A DNA stretch of 64,000 bases, taken from contig NZ_FZPD01000002.1 of the NCBI RefSeq assembly GCF_900188325.1, forward strand, positions 682,001 to 746,000, given 5' to 3'. The translations under genes were made by a program, and so were the position numbers. Shown piece after piece: positions 28,630-37,460 of the stretch. Numbering within the stretch: the stretch's first letter is position 1; every line of letters begins with the position of its first letter. A model generated the notes under the pieces. It did no database searches, was not told the origin of the DNA, and saw only the letters and a program-made list of their open reading frames with translations. This DNA is from Ekhidna lutea. GTDB lineage: Bacteria > Bacteroidota > Bacteroidia > Cytophagales > Cyclobacteriaceae.

Positions 28630-29473
28630 GCTTAAACAACTCAGTAATAAAGGATGGCAGTTTGTAGCGCTCACAGTGGTGCTATCTGCCATCCCCTACT
28701 TCTTCATCATCAGCGGTGGAGATACCGGCTCTAGTTGGACCCTGCTCCTAATGTGGATGCCCGGACTGGCAGCCATCATCCTTCGACTGGTTCATAAAGA
28801 AGGACTGTTTAGTAATTTGGTTTGGAATCCGTTGAAAGGATGGAAATGGATTCTACTAGCCGCATTCATTCCATTTACCATCGAGATTCTAACTATCGTA
28901 CTCAGTGTGTTGACAGGTGTAGCTCAACTACAGGAAGGATTCATCACTATTGAAAATGGTCAGGTAGCTTTGAAGGGGATGGCCATGCTATTGGGGGCTT
29001 CCGGTCAACCCTGGTATATCTTTATTCCCAATTTCATCCTCTCCTATTTTGTAGGCATGCTTCTGTACAGCTTATTTATTGCCTTTGGTGAAGAGTTGGG
29101 TTGGAGAGGCTACCTGCAAAAAGAATGGGCATCTAATAACTCGTTATTTGGATTTCTAATGATCGGTGTAATCTGGGGCTGGTGGCACTTGCCAGGTATT
29201 CTGTTAGGGCATAATTACCCGGATTATCCGGTCCTTGGAGGAATCGTGCTGATGCCTATGGTGACGATCTTATTCTCGATCGCTTTTGGTGTGGCTTTCA
29301 ATAAACAACGTGTGATCTGGGTACCGGTTATCTTCCATGGAGCTGTCAACATCAGCGCGGAGATTTCTAATGTTGGATTAGTAGAAGAAACCATGAACCG
29401 GCCATTGAACGATGTGATATGGACCGGACTTTGGGTAGTCGCTACATTAGTAGTTTGGGTTAAAAGGAGGTGA
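28622..29473 (+). CDS. CPBP (CAAX/Abi-type) intramembrane metalloprotease
   Basis: The 283-residue protein has about eight membrane helices. Its three conserved motifs are Glu157-Glu158 in EELGWRGYLQ, His in WGWWHLPG and His in FHGAVNIS, the glutamate/histidine set of Rce1-like proteases. Bacterial members take part in peptide maturation, bacteriocin self-immunity or envelope signalling; the target here is unknown. It starts inside the end of the serine hydrolase gene, and its stop codon lies within the left arm of the terminator hairpin. Confidence 0.88.
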   Translation: MNKLKQLSNKGWQFVALTVVLSAIPYFFIISGGDTGSSWTLLLMWMPGLAAIILRLVHKEGLFSNLVWNPLKGWKWILLAAFIPFTIEILTIVLSVLTGVAQLQEGFITIENGQVALKGMAMLLGASGQPWYIFIPNFILSYFVGMLLYSLFIAFGEELGWRGYLQKEWASNNSLFGFLMIGVIWGWWHLPGILLGHNYPDYPVLGGIVLMPMVTILFSIAFGVAFNKQRVIWVPVIFHGAVNISAEISNVGLVEETMNRPLNDVIWTGLWVVATLVVWVKRR

Positions 29474-29490
29474 CGGAGGTCACCTCTTTG
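29467..29490 (+). terminator. Intrinsic terminator overlapping the CPBP stop codon
   Basis: GAGGTGAC (29467-29474), loop GGAG, GTCACCTC (29479-29486), then TTTGATTTT. The TGA stop of the protease gene (29471-29473) is inside the left stem arm. Confidence 0.75.
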
Positions 29491-29568
29491 ATTTTCGGCA
29501 GTAAATTATTGCTATGTGTCGTTTGAAAATGTTCATTACATTATACGAAGTAAACTGGATAACAATTG

Positions 29569-30675
29569 TTATTCACTGATCATCCTTATGCAGAAATCAG
29601 TCCAGCTTTCATTAGATGGGTCAGAAAATATAGCAGGATTCTTGCCATAATAACAAACATTCTCAACACCCACTTCATCTGCTTTTTCCTTCAGTGCTCT
29701 TGCATGGAAAGGATGGTGATATAAAGACAAACCAGAAGTTAATGGGTGGTTTAAGCTCTCCAATGTATTATTTACCCAAAGAGGAGGATCATCGTGAGTC
29801 AATAATTCTAACATATCAACAGATTTGCGATATTCATCAATCTCGACAGTTTCATATTCTTCCATGTCTGAAACGCCATAAAATTTTAAAAACCTAAACC
29901 TGATTAAATTGAATATCTCATCAAAAGAAATGTCGTAATCACCAAAAACATCAAAAGTCCACCGATCTTCGATATTGAAACTAGCCTGCGTTTCTCTAAC
30001 CACAACACCTTGAACACGAGTTGATTCTCTCAATATTTGATCATCACTATTTTCGTTGGCAGACTCATCATTCAAAGCAATCAACAATGAAATTGACGCG
30101 CCTGCTGAGTTACCAATTAAAACAACTCTGTTCTTGGCAAGATTTAGCAATTCATCATGATGTCTTATGAATTGCAACGCTCTCTGTACATCATTAATTG
30201 ACTTCTTTATCCCCTCTGTTTCTACTGAGTCTAACAAGGAATACCTTATAGTAGCAAAAGCTATCTTATTTTTAAGTAGATAGCGAATATCTTTTGGCCA
30301 ATCCCAAAGACCATTTTTCTTCGGACTGTAAACAGTACCCTTGTTTCCACTAGTAAAACCGCCCCCATGTGTATACAATACTAATCCGGTTGGCACATCT
30401 GATTCCGGAATCCAAATATCAAACTGAGTTCTGACTTTACTGTCATATGGAATTTCCTGATAAAACTTAGCTTGAACATCCCCAAGATCAAAGGGAGATT
30501 CTTTTCTAAACGAACTGAGAGCTAATGAGTCTGTAATCAATGAATCAATCGATGGAGGATCTATAGATGTATTTGTCAGGTTGGCTTCTTCACCACAGCC
30601 ATATGCTGTATAAGCTAAAAATAGAAATGTGATGAATCTAAATAACTTATTAGAGATTATTAAGTTCAAATGCAT
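29569..30675 (-). CDS. Alpha/beta-hydrolase (esterase/lipase) lipoprotein
   Basis: The start at 30675 is preferred because it puts a lipobox (LAYTAYGCG) in normal register; a start at 30696 adds seven residues. The body has an oxyanion motif HGGGFTSGNKG and a nucleophile elbow GNSAGAS, the pattern of the HSL-type / carboxylesterase-like group. His candidates lie near the C-terminus (HPFHARAL), the usual place for the catalytic base. The protein probably hydrolyses small esters on the periplasmic face. It is monocistronic and convergent with the CPBP gene. The specific substrate is unknown. Confidence 0.8.
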   Translation of the reverse strand: MHLNLIISNKLFRFITFLFLAYTAYGCGEEANLTNTSIDPPSIDSLITDSLALSSFRKESPFDLGDVQAKFYQEIPYDSKVRTQFDIWIPESDVPTGLVLYTHGGGFTSGNKGTVYSPKKNGLWDWPKDIRYLLKNKIAFATIRYSLLDSVETEGIKKSINDVQRALQFIRHHDELLNLAKNRVVLIGNSAGASISLLIALNDESANENSDDQILRESTRVQGVVVRETQASFNIEDRWTFDVFGDYDISFDEIFNLIRFRFLKFYGVSDMEEYETVEIDEYRKSVDMLELLTHDDPPLWVNNTLESLNHPLTSGLSLYHHPFHARALKEKADEVGVENVCYYGKNPAIFSDPSNESWTDFCIRMISE

Positions 30676-30696
30676 CTTGTTTACAGATAATAGCAC

Positions 30697-31189
30697 TAGT
30701 TAAAATAAAGTAGCTAGAATCCAATTTAAATCATAAAATCACATCCAAGCATCTTTAAGCCCTAAAGAAATAAGATGGATTTCCTTTTTCAAAAATGCAA
30801 AAATATCCAATATAGACATTGATAAAAATTTGTTTTGTTTCGAGAATTTAAGATTTAAAAAAGTAGCCGTTTCTCATTTTTTGAGTCAAAAAAAGCATTT
30901 AACAATCTAATCTATTCACATTACCAAAGCTTAGATTAAGCTTAGAAACACTACTTCAACTCACCTCTTTGCAGATGCTTTATGTTTAGCTAAGTATCGG
31001 ATCAGGTAGCAGTAATATCCAGCTTTGTTCTCTTTCAATTAACTCTTGAAGCAATGATCAACTCTCCACCCATATCATTCAACCACATTGTAAGTGATGT
31101 AAAAGCCATTGCATCGTTTGTGCGGTAAGCCAGTTCCTAATTTATTTCGGATGATACTTCTTTAGTAATATTATGAGATTATCGCTGAA
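30697..31189. other. Intergenic stretch, no gene supported
   Basis: The 490 bp are AT-rich with stops in all frames. A short direct repeat, AAGCTTAGA at 30927-30935 and 30938-30946, is the only pattern seen. On the minus strand, two short out-of-frame protein-like stretches (about 31135-31045 and 31040-30965) might be decayed coding sequence, but they are too short to assign. Confidence 0.4.
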
Positions 31190-31618
31190 TCAGACCTTAT
31201 TGTACACTACTATAATATCGCAATCTTGTTCTTGCCAATAGGTAACGATGGTTAGCAAATCGTTATTTACTGTGTATTCAACTTCGGGATTGCAATTAGT
31301 ATTGTTTTCATCACAGAACTGGAGTGTGGTGGCTGTAACTCGTAGTTCTCCATCCATGGAAGTTCCTTCTACATAATTATTGAACGAAAAGTCCGGATCA
31401 TCCCTAATAGTCAATTGATAACAAGGAGTTCCTTCACAATTTAAAGTACCTTCATTTGCTGAATCAGAACAGTTAGTCGTCACTAAACTATATGATTCCC
31501 ACGTTCCAACTAAAGGGGTTATAAAATCTTCAATATCAGGTTCTCCTTCTGAACAGGATAATATAATAACTAATAGCCCTATAGAACTAAATGCACATAT
31601 GGTTTTAAGGGTTCGCAC
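31190..31618 (-). CDS. Small lipocalin-like lipoprotein
   Basis: This 142-residue protein has a lipobox (GLLVIILSCSEGE). The mature part begins with a GTWESYSLVTT strand typical of lipocalin-like domains. Four or more Cys residues follow (NCSD, LNCEGTPC, FCDENNTNC), probably disulfide-bonded in the periplasm, and the end is a DCDIIVVYNKV strand. The fold call rests on the GTW motif and size. It has no operon partner; the AT-rich gap on one side and a dispersed repeat on the other isolate it. Confidence 0.7.
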   Translation of the reverse strand: MRTLKTICAFSSIGLLVIILSCSEGEPDIEDFITPLVGTWESYSLVTTNCSDSANEGTLNCEGTPCYQLTIRDDPDFSFNNYVEGTSMDGELRVTATTLQFCDENNTNCNPEVEYTVNNDLLTIVTYWQEQDCDIIVVYNKV

Positions 31619-31780
31619 AATAGAATAGCATAGATATTAACATAAAAGTTACATATTATTTTATTTTTTTGCAAAGCCTCTTCAGAATTTCGGTTGGGTA
31701 TTAAATAATCACCATTTTCCCTAGCCATGGTTTGTGTCCTCACGAAACAGATCATGTGCACCGAAGACAAACAATCCAAT

Positions 31781-31872
31781 GATTTGCAAAGATTCTTCAC
31801 CGCTGCGCTCCGTTCAGAATGACAAGTTCCATAAAATAAAAGAGTGCGTGTCATCCTGAGCCTGTCGAAGGG
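31781..31872. repeat. Dispersed Bacteroidota-type repeat, inverted pair
   Basis: Two motifs face each other: TCAGAATGACA (31814-31824, preceded by GATTCTTCACCGCTGCGCTC) and TGTCATCCTGA (31849-31859, followed by GCCTGTCGAAGGG). They are complementary at 10 of 11 positions with a 24-nt loop. I know both motifs as frequent intergenic repeats in Bacteroidota genomes, from general familiarity and not from a search. They lie just downstream of the permease stop and may mark its transcript end. Confidence 0.5.
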
Positions 31873-34467
31873 TTACTCATTCCTTATACTCTCCGTAGGA
31901 TCAGAAATGGCAGCACCATAGGTTTTGAAAGCAACTGTGATCAACGCAATTACTACTGCCAGAACGCCTCCCACAACAAACACATACCAGTAGTCAAGGA
32001 TATCAATGCGATACGCATATCCTCCTAACCACTGACTGATGAAGTACCAGGCTACCGGAATAGCTACCACAGAAGCAACAATCACCAACCAAACAAACTC
32101 TCTGGAAATCAAACCAATGATCTGTTGTGCAGTGGCACCAAGTACCTTCCTAATGCCTAGCTCCTTCTGTCTTCGCTGAGCTGAGTAGGTGGCCAGACCA
32201 AATATTCCAAGACAAGCAAGAAAGATCGAAAGCCCTGAAAATGTACTGAAGACCCGTGCTTGTTTCTGCTCATTTTCATACAATTCCGCTAATCGATCGT
32301 CCATAAACTGGTAGGACATAGGAAATCCGGATGCCAGCTCTTCAAATGTCTCGTCAATCAACAGCAACCCATCTTTGACGTTATGCATATTCATTTTCAC
32401 CAGCATCTTCCGGTGAAATCCCCCAGACAAAATGGCTAATGGCTCTATTGCATCTTTCAATGTATTGAAATGATAGTCTGCGGCCACACCTATCACTGGA
32501 ACATCAGTAATGTCCCAACCCGGCATGGTTATTTTTCTACCTATTACTTCTTCTGGTGAAATCCCCAACTCCTGCACAGCACGCTCATTGATGATCACTC
32601 TAAACTCCTCATCCGTAGCAAGTTCTTTTGAAAAATTTCGGCCGGCAATAATATCGATGTTAAGAAGATCAATATACTCCGTATCTGTAAACAGCGTTCG
32701 CATACGGGTAGGAGCATCAATACCAGTCACACGAAAGCTTGATGCATCATGAAAACCACCCGGCTCACCCGAAACCATGCTTGCTCCTATAATATTTGAA
32801 TTTGCAAGTAATTTTTCTTTAAACCGTTCACGATTCTCGCGTATTTCACTGTTATTGAGATCTACCAGTACCAGCGCTTCTTTGTTAAAACCGAGATCCT
32901 TCGCATTGAGGTATTGGGTTTGAACCCCAATAAGAATGGACGCAACAATCAAAAAGATGGAAATAGAAAACTGCGTTACTACCAGCGCCTTTCTTAGCCC
33001 AACTCTCTTACCTGAAGAAAGCTTCCCTCCTCTTAGAATGCTTACAGGTTTAAACCCCGAAAGTAGCATGGCCGGATATACACCTGCGCACAGTAGAATA
33101 ATAGATGTTAGACCCATGAAGAACAGAATGACATTTATATCGAACCATTGAAGTGTGACATCCAGTCCGAAGTAGCTATTAAAGACCGGGTTGAGCAGTT
33201 CGCATAATCCTACAGACAAAATCAGTGATAGCAGTAAAATCAAAAATGACTCGGACAAAAACTGTATGATCAATCGTGATTTACCACCTCCTAACACTTT
33301 CCTCACCCCTACTTCTTTGGCCCTCATAAATGACTGGGCAATGGAAAGGTTGACATAGTTGAAACAGGCAATGAACAAAATGGCAATGGCTACTGCTGCA
33401 AGCGTAAGAATAGATGAGAGATTCCCATGTCTGGCCGGATCATAGCGCGTCTCATCGTTGAAGTAGATTTCTGTGAGAGGTTCCAGTACCACGTCAATTC
33501 GCTTACCTGACCGGGCAAAATCCTCACCCATGTATTTATCAATGAATGGAACCAGATTGTTAGTTACATTTTGTGCTTGCTGAGGGGTTGGAATTTTAAC
33601 ATAGGTCATCAGGCCATTATTCCACCATCCATCAAACCATTCGAATCGTTCCATTAAACCAATGGAGAAAATCATACTAAAATCTATGTGGGTTTCTCCC
33701 GGCAACTCATCCATAATGCCGGATACAATAAACTCAAACTCATTATCAACTTCAATTACCTGTCCCATTGGGTCCTCATCCCCGAAGTATTTTTTAGCTG
33801 AAGCCTGTGTTAGAACCACTGCATTTACAGTCGAAAGAACCGTTTCCGGATTTCCTGTTTTCAACGGATAAGAAAAGAATTCAAAGAAGTTTTGATCAGC
33901 AAACAATAGATTGTCCTCAACAAATCGCTTTTCACCCACAACAACCAACCCATCTTCCGGTAAGGCCCGAGCGGTTGCTTCTATATCCGAAGGAAAATCC
34001 GTTTTCAATGCTTCAGCATAAGGCCCTGAAGTAACACCAATCCGATAAGGAGTGCCGTTCATTTCTGACACTCTCAAGACACGATAGATTTGATTCTTAT
34101 TAGTATGGAAATCGTCTGTAGTCACCTCACCTGACAGATAGAAATACAGAAAAATGGTCGCGACCAGACCTAGTGTAAACCCGAAAATGCTGATTAGTGA
34201 GGTTGATTTATTTCGATAAAGGTTCCGAAATGTGAGAACGGGATTGAAAATAAACATAGATCCTGAGTTTGAGTTTTTGAATGATTTGAGAGTAGATGGT
34301 CGCAGGTAGTTCAATACCTGGTACCAGTATTTTAGTCCTTTAAAATTCGATTGGCTGTGAATTGCATAATACTCATGAAGGTTACCTTCCAGTTCCTCTA
34401 CCAGCTCCTGTTTGCACAGCCATCGAACCAGTTTCAATGATAGTCTTGGTGGTAGATCCTTAGGCAT
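31873..34467 (-). CDS. FtsX/MacB-type ABC permease with N-terminal prefix domain
   Basis: The 864-residue protein opens with a cytoplasmic prefix domain (residues 1-65: LSLKLVRWLCKQELVEELEG, often called permease prefix domain 2). Two FtsX units follow, each with a MacB-type periplasmic domain: helix near 90-112, then four-helix groups around 355-500 and 755-850 with conserved RxKEVGVRKVLG and RQKELGIRKVLG. The ATPase partner is not adjacent, unlike typical MacB systems. The gene overlaps the PadR regulator by 8 nt. Such permeases commonly export peptides or lipoproteins, or act in stress response. Confidence 0.88.
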   Translation of the reverse strand: MPKDLPPRLSLKLVRWLCKQELVEELEGNLHEYYAIHSQSNFKGLKYWYQVLNYLRPSTLKSFKNSNSGSMFIFNPVLTFRNLYRNKSTSLISIFGFTLGLVATIFLYFYLSGEVTTDDFHTNKNQIYRVLRVSEMNGTPYRIGVTSGPYAEALKTDFPSDIEATARALPEDGLVVVGEKRFVEDNLLFADQNFFEFFSYPLKTGNPETVLSTVNAVVLTQASAKKYFGDEDPMGQVIEVDNEFEFIVSGIMDELPGETHIDFSMIFSIGLMERFEWFDGWWNNGLMTYVKIPTPQQAQNVTNNLVPFIDKYMGEDFARSGKRIDVVLEPLTEIYFNDETRYDPARHGNLSSILTLAAVAIAILFIACFNYVNLSIAQSFMRAKEVGVRKVLGGGKSRLIIQFLSESFLILLLSLILSVGLCELLNPVFNSYFGLDVTLQWFDINVILFFMGLTSIILLCAGVYPAMLLSGFKPVSILRGGKLSSGKRVGLRKALVVTQFSISIFLIVASILIGVQTQYLNAKDLGFNKEALVLVDLNNSEIRENRERFKEKLLANSNIIGASMVSGEPGGFHDASSFRVTGIDAPTRMRTLFTDTEYIDLLNIDIIAGRNFSKELATDEEFRVIINERAVQELGISPEEVIGRKITMPGWDITDVPVIGVAADYHFNTLKDAIEPLAILSGGFHRKMLVKMNMHNVKDGLLLIDETFEELASGFPMSYQFMDDRLAELYENEQKQARVFSTFSGLSIFLACLGIFGLATYSAQRRQKELGIRKVLGATAQQIIGLISREFVWLVIVASVVAIPVAWYFISQWLGGYAYRIDILDYWYVFVVGGVLAVVIALITVAFKTYGAAISDPTESIRNE

Positions 34468-34798
34468 GACTGAACTTTAAGTCTACAGCAGGTACCTGAT
34501 TCCACAAACTGGCCCGCATTTCCTTTACTTCATTGAGCGCAGCTTTACCGTCTGCCGTCAGTTCATAAATGCGTTTTCTTCTGCCTCCTCTTTCATTGGT
34601 GGCTCCACCCATCTCTGATTTCAAGAAATCCTTTTGCTCAAGCCGAGCAAGCGTGGTGTGCAGTGCCCCCATAGAAATGGAGCGATCCACCTGATTTTTA
34701 ATCTCATCCTTGATACGAAGCATGTAAGCCTCTTCTTGTAGGATCAGAACCACCAATAAAAGTAGCTCTTCAAATTCACCCAGATTAGTACCTTTCAT
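34460..34798 (-). CDS. PadR-family transcriptional regulator
   Basis: This 112-residue winged-helix protein has the PadR pattern: GEFEELLLLVVLILQEEAYM, SMGALHTTLARLEQKDFL (recognition helix and wing) and GGRRKRIYELTADGKAAL. It lacks the long C-terminal helix of full-size PadR and belongs to the short type that accompanies prefix-domain permeases. It overlaps the permease gene and likely represses both through the dyad at 34801-34827. Confidence 0.9.
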   Translation of the reverse strand: MKGTNLGEFEELLLLVVLILQEEAYMLRIKDEIKNQVDRSISMGALHTTLARLEQKDFLKSEMGGATNERGGRRKRIYELTADGKAALNEVKEMRASLWNQVPAVDLKFSHA

Positions 34799-34800
34799 TG

Positions 34801-34827
34801 TATTAGTTTCTATTTTGCAAACTAATA
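34801..34827. promoter_or_regulatory. Perfect 9+9 inverted repeat, candidate PadR operator overlapping a promoter
   Basis: TATTAGTTT, nine-nt spacer, AAACTAATA. The arms are exactly complementary. The dyad lies 3-29 nt upstream of the PadR start. On the minus strand it contains TTAGTTTG, one mismatch from the TAnnTTTG -7 box, so binding would occlude initiation. The match to PadR is inferred from position. Confidence 0.6.
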
Positions 34828-34891
34828 TACGAGGAGGTGGTTTTATTTGTTTCGATAAAGTAGAAAGAAATAAGAAATCGCGAGAAAGAAC

Positions 34892-36280
34892 TTAAAGTGA
34901 GGTAAGCATTTCCTTGATCGAATGAATGATGTATTGCATTTCTTCATCTGTCATCGTAGGATGAATGGAAAGTCTGACCCAGCCCGGTTTTTGAGTGACG
35001 TCTCCCTGGTCGATCAAGTCTGTGATACGTTTAGACTCTTTTCTGTCTATGTCAAGTAAGAAGTGTCCATAAGTACCGGCACATGAACAGCCTCCCCTTA
35101 CCTGGATGCCATAATGATCATTGAGGTATTGAACTACATCGTTGTAATGAACACCCTCTATGTAAAAGGAAATAATTCCAAGTCGTTCACGTACATGATC
35201 TGCTAGTACTACCAGCTCAGACATATCATCTAAACCTTCCCAAAGGATCTCCATGAGCTCTTTTTCACGCTGCAACATCAATTCTGATCCCATTTGCTCT
35301 TTTAGCTCTACGGCCTTTGCTGCTCTGATGGTTTGAAGGATGGCAGGTGTCCCACCATCTTCCCTCGCTTCGATATCAGCTACATATTTTCGTCCGCCCC
35401 ATGGATTGGTCCAATCAACCGTACCACCTCCACTCACGTCAGGGACGGCATTATTGATCAGTTTCTTATTGACAATTAAGATACCTGAAGCACCCGGACC
35501 ACCTAAAAACTTGTGAGGTGAAAACATAATGGCATCCAAATATGACGCTTCATCAGGATGCATATCCATGTCAACATACGGAGCGGAACAAGCAAAATCC
35601 ACAAAACAATATCCTCCACTCTCATGCATCAGCTTAGCGATTTCATGATAGGGTGTTTCAATCCCAGTTACATTGGAACATGCAGTAATAGAAGCAATCC
35701 GTACTCTTCCAGAAAATTGCTCGATGGCTTCTTTGAAATTATCAACCGATACACATCCGCATTCATCAGGAGGAACCACGATCACCTCACAAATCGTCTC
35801 CAGCCAGCTGGTATGATTGGAGTGATGCTCCATATGAGTAATAAAAACAACTGGAGGTTTATCAGTCACAGATTGTGTTACCCAGTGATTTGATTCAGGT
35901 ATTCTTAATCCAAGAATTCTTTGCAGCTTGTTTATGCCATCTGTCATTCCGGACCCGGATGAGATCAGTACATCATCCTCATTGGCATTGACATGACGTT
36001 TGATTTGCTCTCGGGCCGATAAATACTGGTCAGTAATGTATGAACCCACATAATTGGTCTCTGTATGCGTATTTCCAATGAATGGGAGTACCTCACTTTG
36101 AATGCTATCTTCAATAGGCTTATAGCATCGGCCACTGGCCGTCCAGTCGGCGTATAGCATTTTTACGACCTTTTCATCCGTTTCGATGTATTGGTTTTGA
36201 CCAATGATTCCTTTTCGAAAAGTTTCGAAATAAGATTCAAGTGAGGTCACTGTGGTAATAGGTGAATCTGCGATCAGCAT
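34892..36280 (-). CDS. Class-V PLP aminotransferase, cysteine desulfurase-like
   Basis: The 462-residue fold-type I PLP enzyme has its Schiff-base Lys257 in FSPHKFLGG, the PLP-clamping THMEHHSN around 148-156, and Asp228 in CFVDFA. A conserved RGGCSCAGTYGHFLL segment near the C-terminus (Cys398, Cys400) sits where cysteine desulfurases place the mobile catalytic Cys. It likely moves sulfur from cysteine or persulfide to an acceptor, but other class-V reactions (selenocysteine lyase, isopenicillin epimerase type) cannot be excluded. The start at 36280 overlaps the rhodanese stop region by 7 nt, making it the last gene of the five-gene sulfur operon. Confidence 0.82.
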   Translation of the reverse strand: MLIADSPITTVTSLESYFETFRKGIIGQNQYIETDEKVVKMLYADWTASGRCYKPIEDSIQSEVLPFIGNTHTETNYVGSYITDQYLSAREQIKRHVNANEDDVLISSGSGMTDGINKLQRILGLRIPESNHWVTQSVTDKPPVVFITHMEHHSNHTSWLETICEVIVVPPDECGCVSVDNFKEAIEQFSGRVRIASITACSNVTGIETPYHEIAKLMHESGGYCFVDFACSAPYVDMDMHPDEASYLDAIMFSPHKFLGGPGASGILIVNKKLINNAVPDVSGGGTVDWTNPWGGRKYVADIEAREDGGTPAILQTIRAAKAVELKEQMGSELMLQREKELMEILWEGLDDMSELVVLADHVRERLGIISFYIEGVHYNDVVQYLNDHYGIQVRGGCSCAGTYGHFLLDIDRKESKRITDLIDQGDVTQKPGWVRLSIHPTMTDEEMQYIIHSIKEMLTSL

Positions 36281-36870
36281 CCTTTTCGAATTAATCCCCC
36301 GGAACGTTGTACTTTGGGCCAGGAGGCGCTGGACAGGTCTTTCTCATAATACTCCATCAAATCAGGATCATTTTCAAAATCCGAAAAGCCACCATAGAAT
36401 TGACACAAGTCGTGAATTTGATTTACCAGCTTCTTGTTCTTAATCTCATTGCCAAACGGAAGCTTTGGATATAGTAACCGATCAAACCAGTCATGAACAC
36501 CTCCGTACACAATGACAGTTCGACTTCTTATTGAATCAGGAAGCTCATTCCAAAGTCTCCGGGTCAACAAATCATCGCCCGAATAAACAATGGTTGGCTC
36601 CTTAATCGAGTTGGGGTCAAATTGATCCAATGGGGTATTTATTGCTGTTGGGATATGGAATTCTTCGAATGCCTCCTCATCTCTCAGGTCAACGATACGC
36701 ATCTTTTCGCGATTCTTAATTTTCTGTGCCAGCTCAACCACTCCAATGAATTGAGGCTGCCTGTTGACTCCCTTGAGTCCGTCTGGAAAAGCCAGTGCCA
36801 TCACCAGTCCTGCCAGAACTATTCCAAACCCAATCAAGGCCAGGCGTTTATTGATAGATATATCATTCAT
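36274..36870 (-). CDS. Membrane-anchored rhodanese-like protein lacking the active-site Cys
   Basis: Starting at the ATG at 36870 gives 198 residues and an ATGA overlap with the upstream stop, preferred to an ATG at 36897. There is one membrane helix (LALIGFGIVLAGLVMALAF) near the N-terminus. A rhodanese domain follows (VDLRDEEAFEEFHIPTAINTP, then IVYSGDDLLTRRLW). The loop that normally holds CxxGxxS has YSGDD instead, so the catalytic Cys is replaced by Ser. The protein ends in RKGC, and there is one more Cys in HDLCQFYGG. It may be a sulfur carrier via its terminal Cys, or a binding-only module. Confidence 0.78.
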   Translation of the reverse strand: MNDISINKRLALIGFGIVLAGLVMALAFPDGLKGVNRQPQFIGVVELAQKIKNREKMRIVDLRDEEAFEEFHIPTAINTPLDQFDPNSIKEPTIVYSGDDLLTRRLWNELPDSIRSRTVIVYGGVHDWFDRLLYPKLPFGNEIKNKKLVNQIHDLCQFYGGFSDFENDPDLMEYYEKDLSSASWPKVQRSGGLIRKGC

Positions 36871-37460
36871 TTGATTGCATTTTTTGATTCGATCCATTCA
36901 GAAGCCCAAAAGCCTGCAAGTGCTGTAAGTACCAGGATAAACACCATCAGTCCGCTAGGCAAGCCGAAGTACTTGGGAAATGTGATCTGCCCCATACTTC
37001 CGGCCGTATAAAACCCTTCAATCCACGGGTATATTTCACCGAAGACAAGGATTCCCAACAACAGTCCAACCACATTCATCATGCCGTCCAGACTTCCGGT
37101 TGCCGATGCAACACATGAGGTTCCTGGACAATAACCACCCACGATAAAGCCCACACCGAAAACCAATCCTCCGATTACTTGGGGCCAAACGTAGGTGGGT
37201 GTCAGGTAGATCATGTCTGCATGCAGCATGCCAAACCAATTCAGCCAAAACACCCCAATCATTGCGGTAATGATGGCAGTAAACATCATCTTAAAGACCG
37301 TCATGTCTTTCAGATAAAACTGGGCAGAAAGTTTCTTGGCACTACCCAAACCAGCTCGTTCCAGGAAGAACCCAAAAGCAACACCAATGAATAAAGCAAA
37401 AGCTAAGCTTGCTTCTTCACCTATCCATCCAAAGTCATAAAATGGTCCATTCATATCCAC
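36867..37460 (-). CDS. YeeE/YedE-family sulfur transporter, half-size unit B
   Basis: This 197-residue membrane protein has about five helices and the conserved Cys motif GGYCPGTSCVASATG, characteristic of PF04143 (Sulf_transp). In the characterised thiosulfate transporter TsuA (YeeE), Cys residues relay thiosulfate through the channel. Here the domain is split between two genes that overlap by 10 nt, a common Bacteroidota arrangement. With unit A it probably forms one pore that moves thiosulfate or sulfane sulfur inward. Its own N-terminus (MDMNGPFYDFGW) is short and cytoplasmic or periplasmic. Confidence 0.85.
   Translation of the reverse strand: MDMNGPFYDFGWIGEEASLAFALFIGVAFGFFLERAGLGSAKKLSAQFYLKDMTVFKMMFTAIITAMIGVFWLNWFGMLHADMIYLTPTYVWPQVIGGLVFGVGFIVGGYCPGTSCVASATGSLDGMMNVVGLLLGILVFGEIYPWIEGFYTAGSMGQITFPKYFGLPSGLMVFILVLTALAGFWASEWIESKNAIK

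Noticed and set aside
30965-31140. Two short protein-like stretches on the minus strand in adjacent frames
   Set aside because: They lack starts, are interrupted by stops and total about 55 codons; a decayed gene is possible but not supportable.
36871-36897. Upstream ATG at 36897 for the membrane rhodanese
   Set aside because: The ATG at 36870 makes an ATGA overlap with the previous stop and retains the membrane helix.
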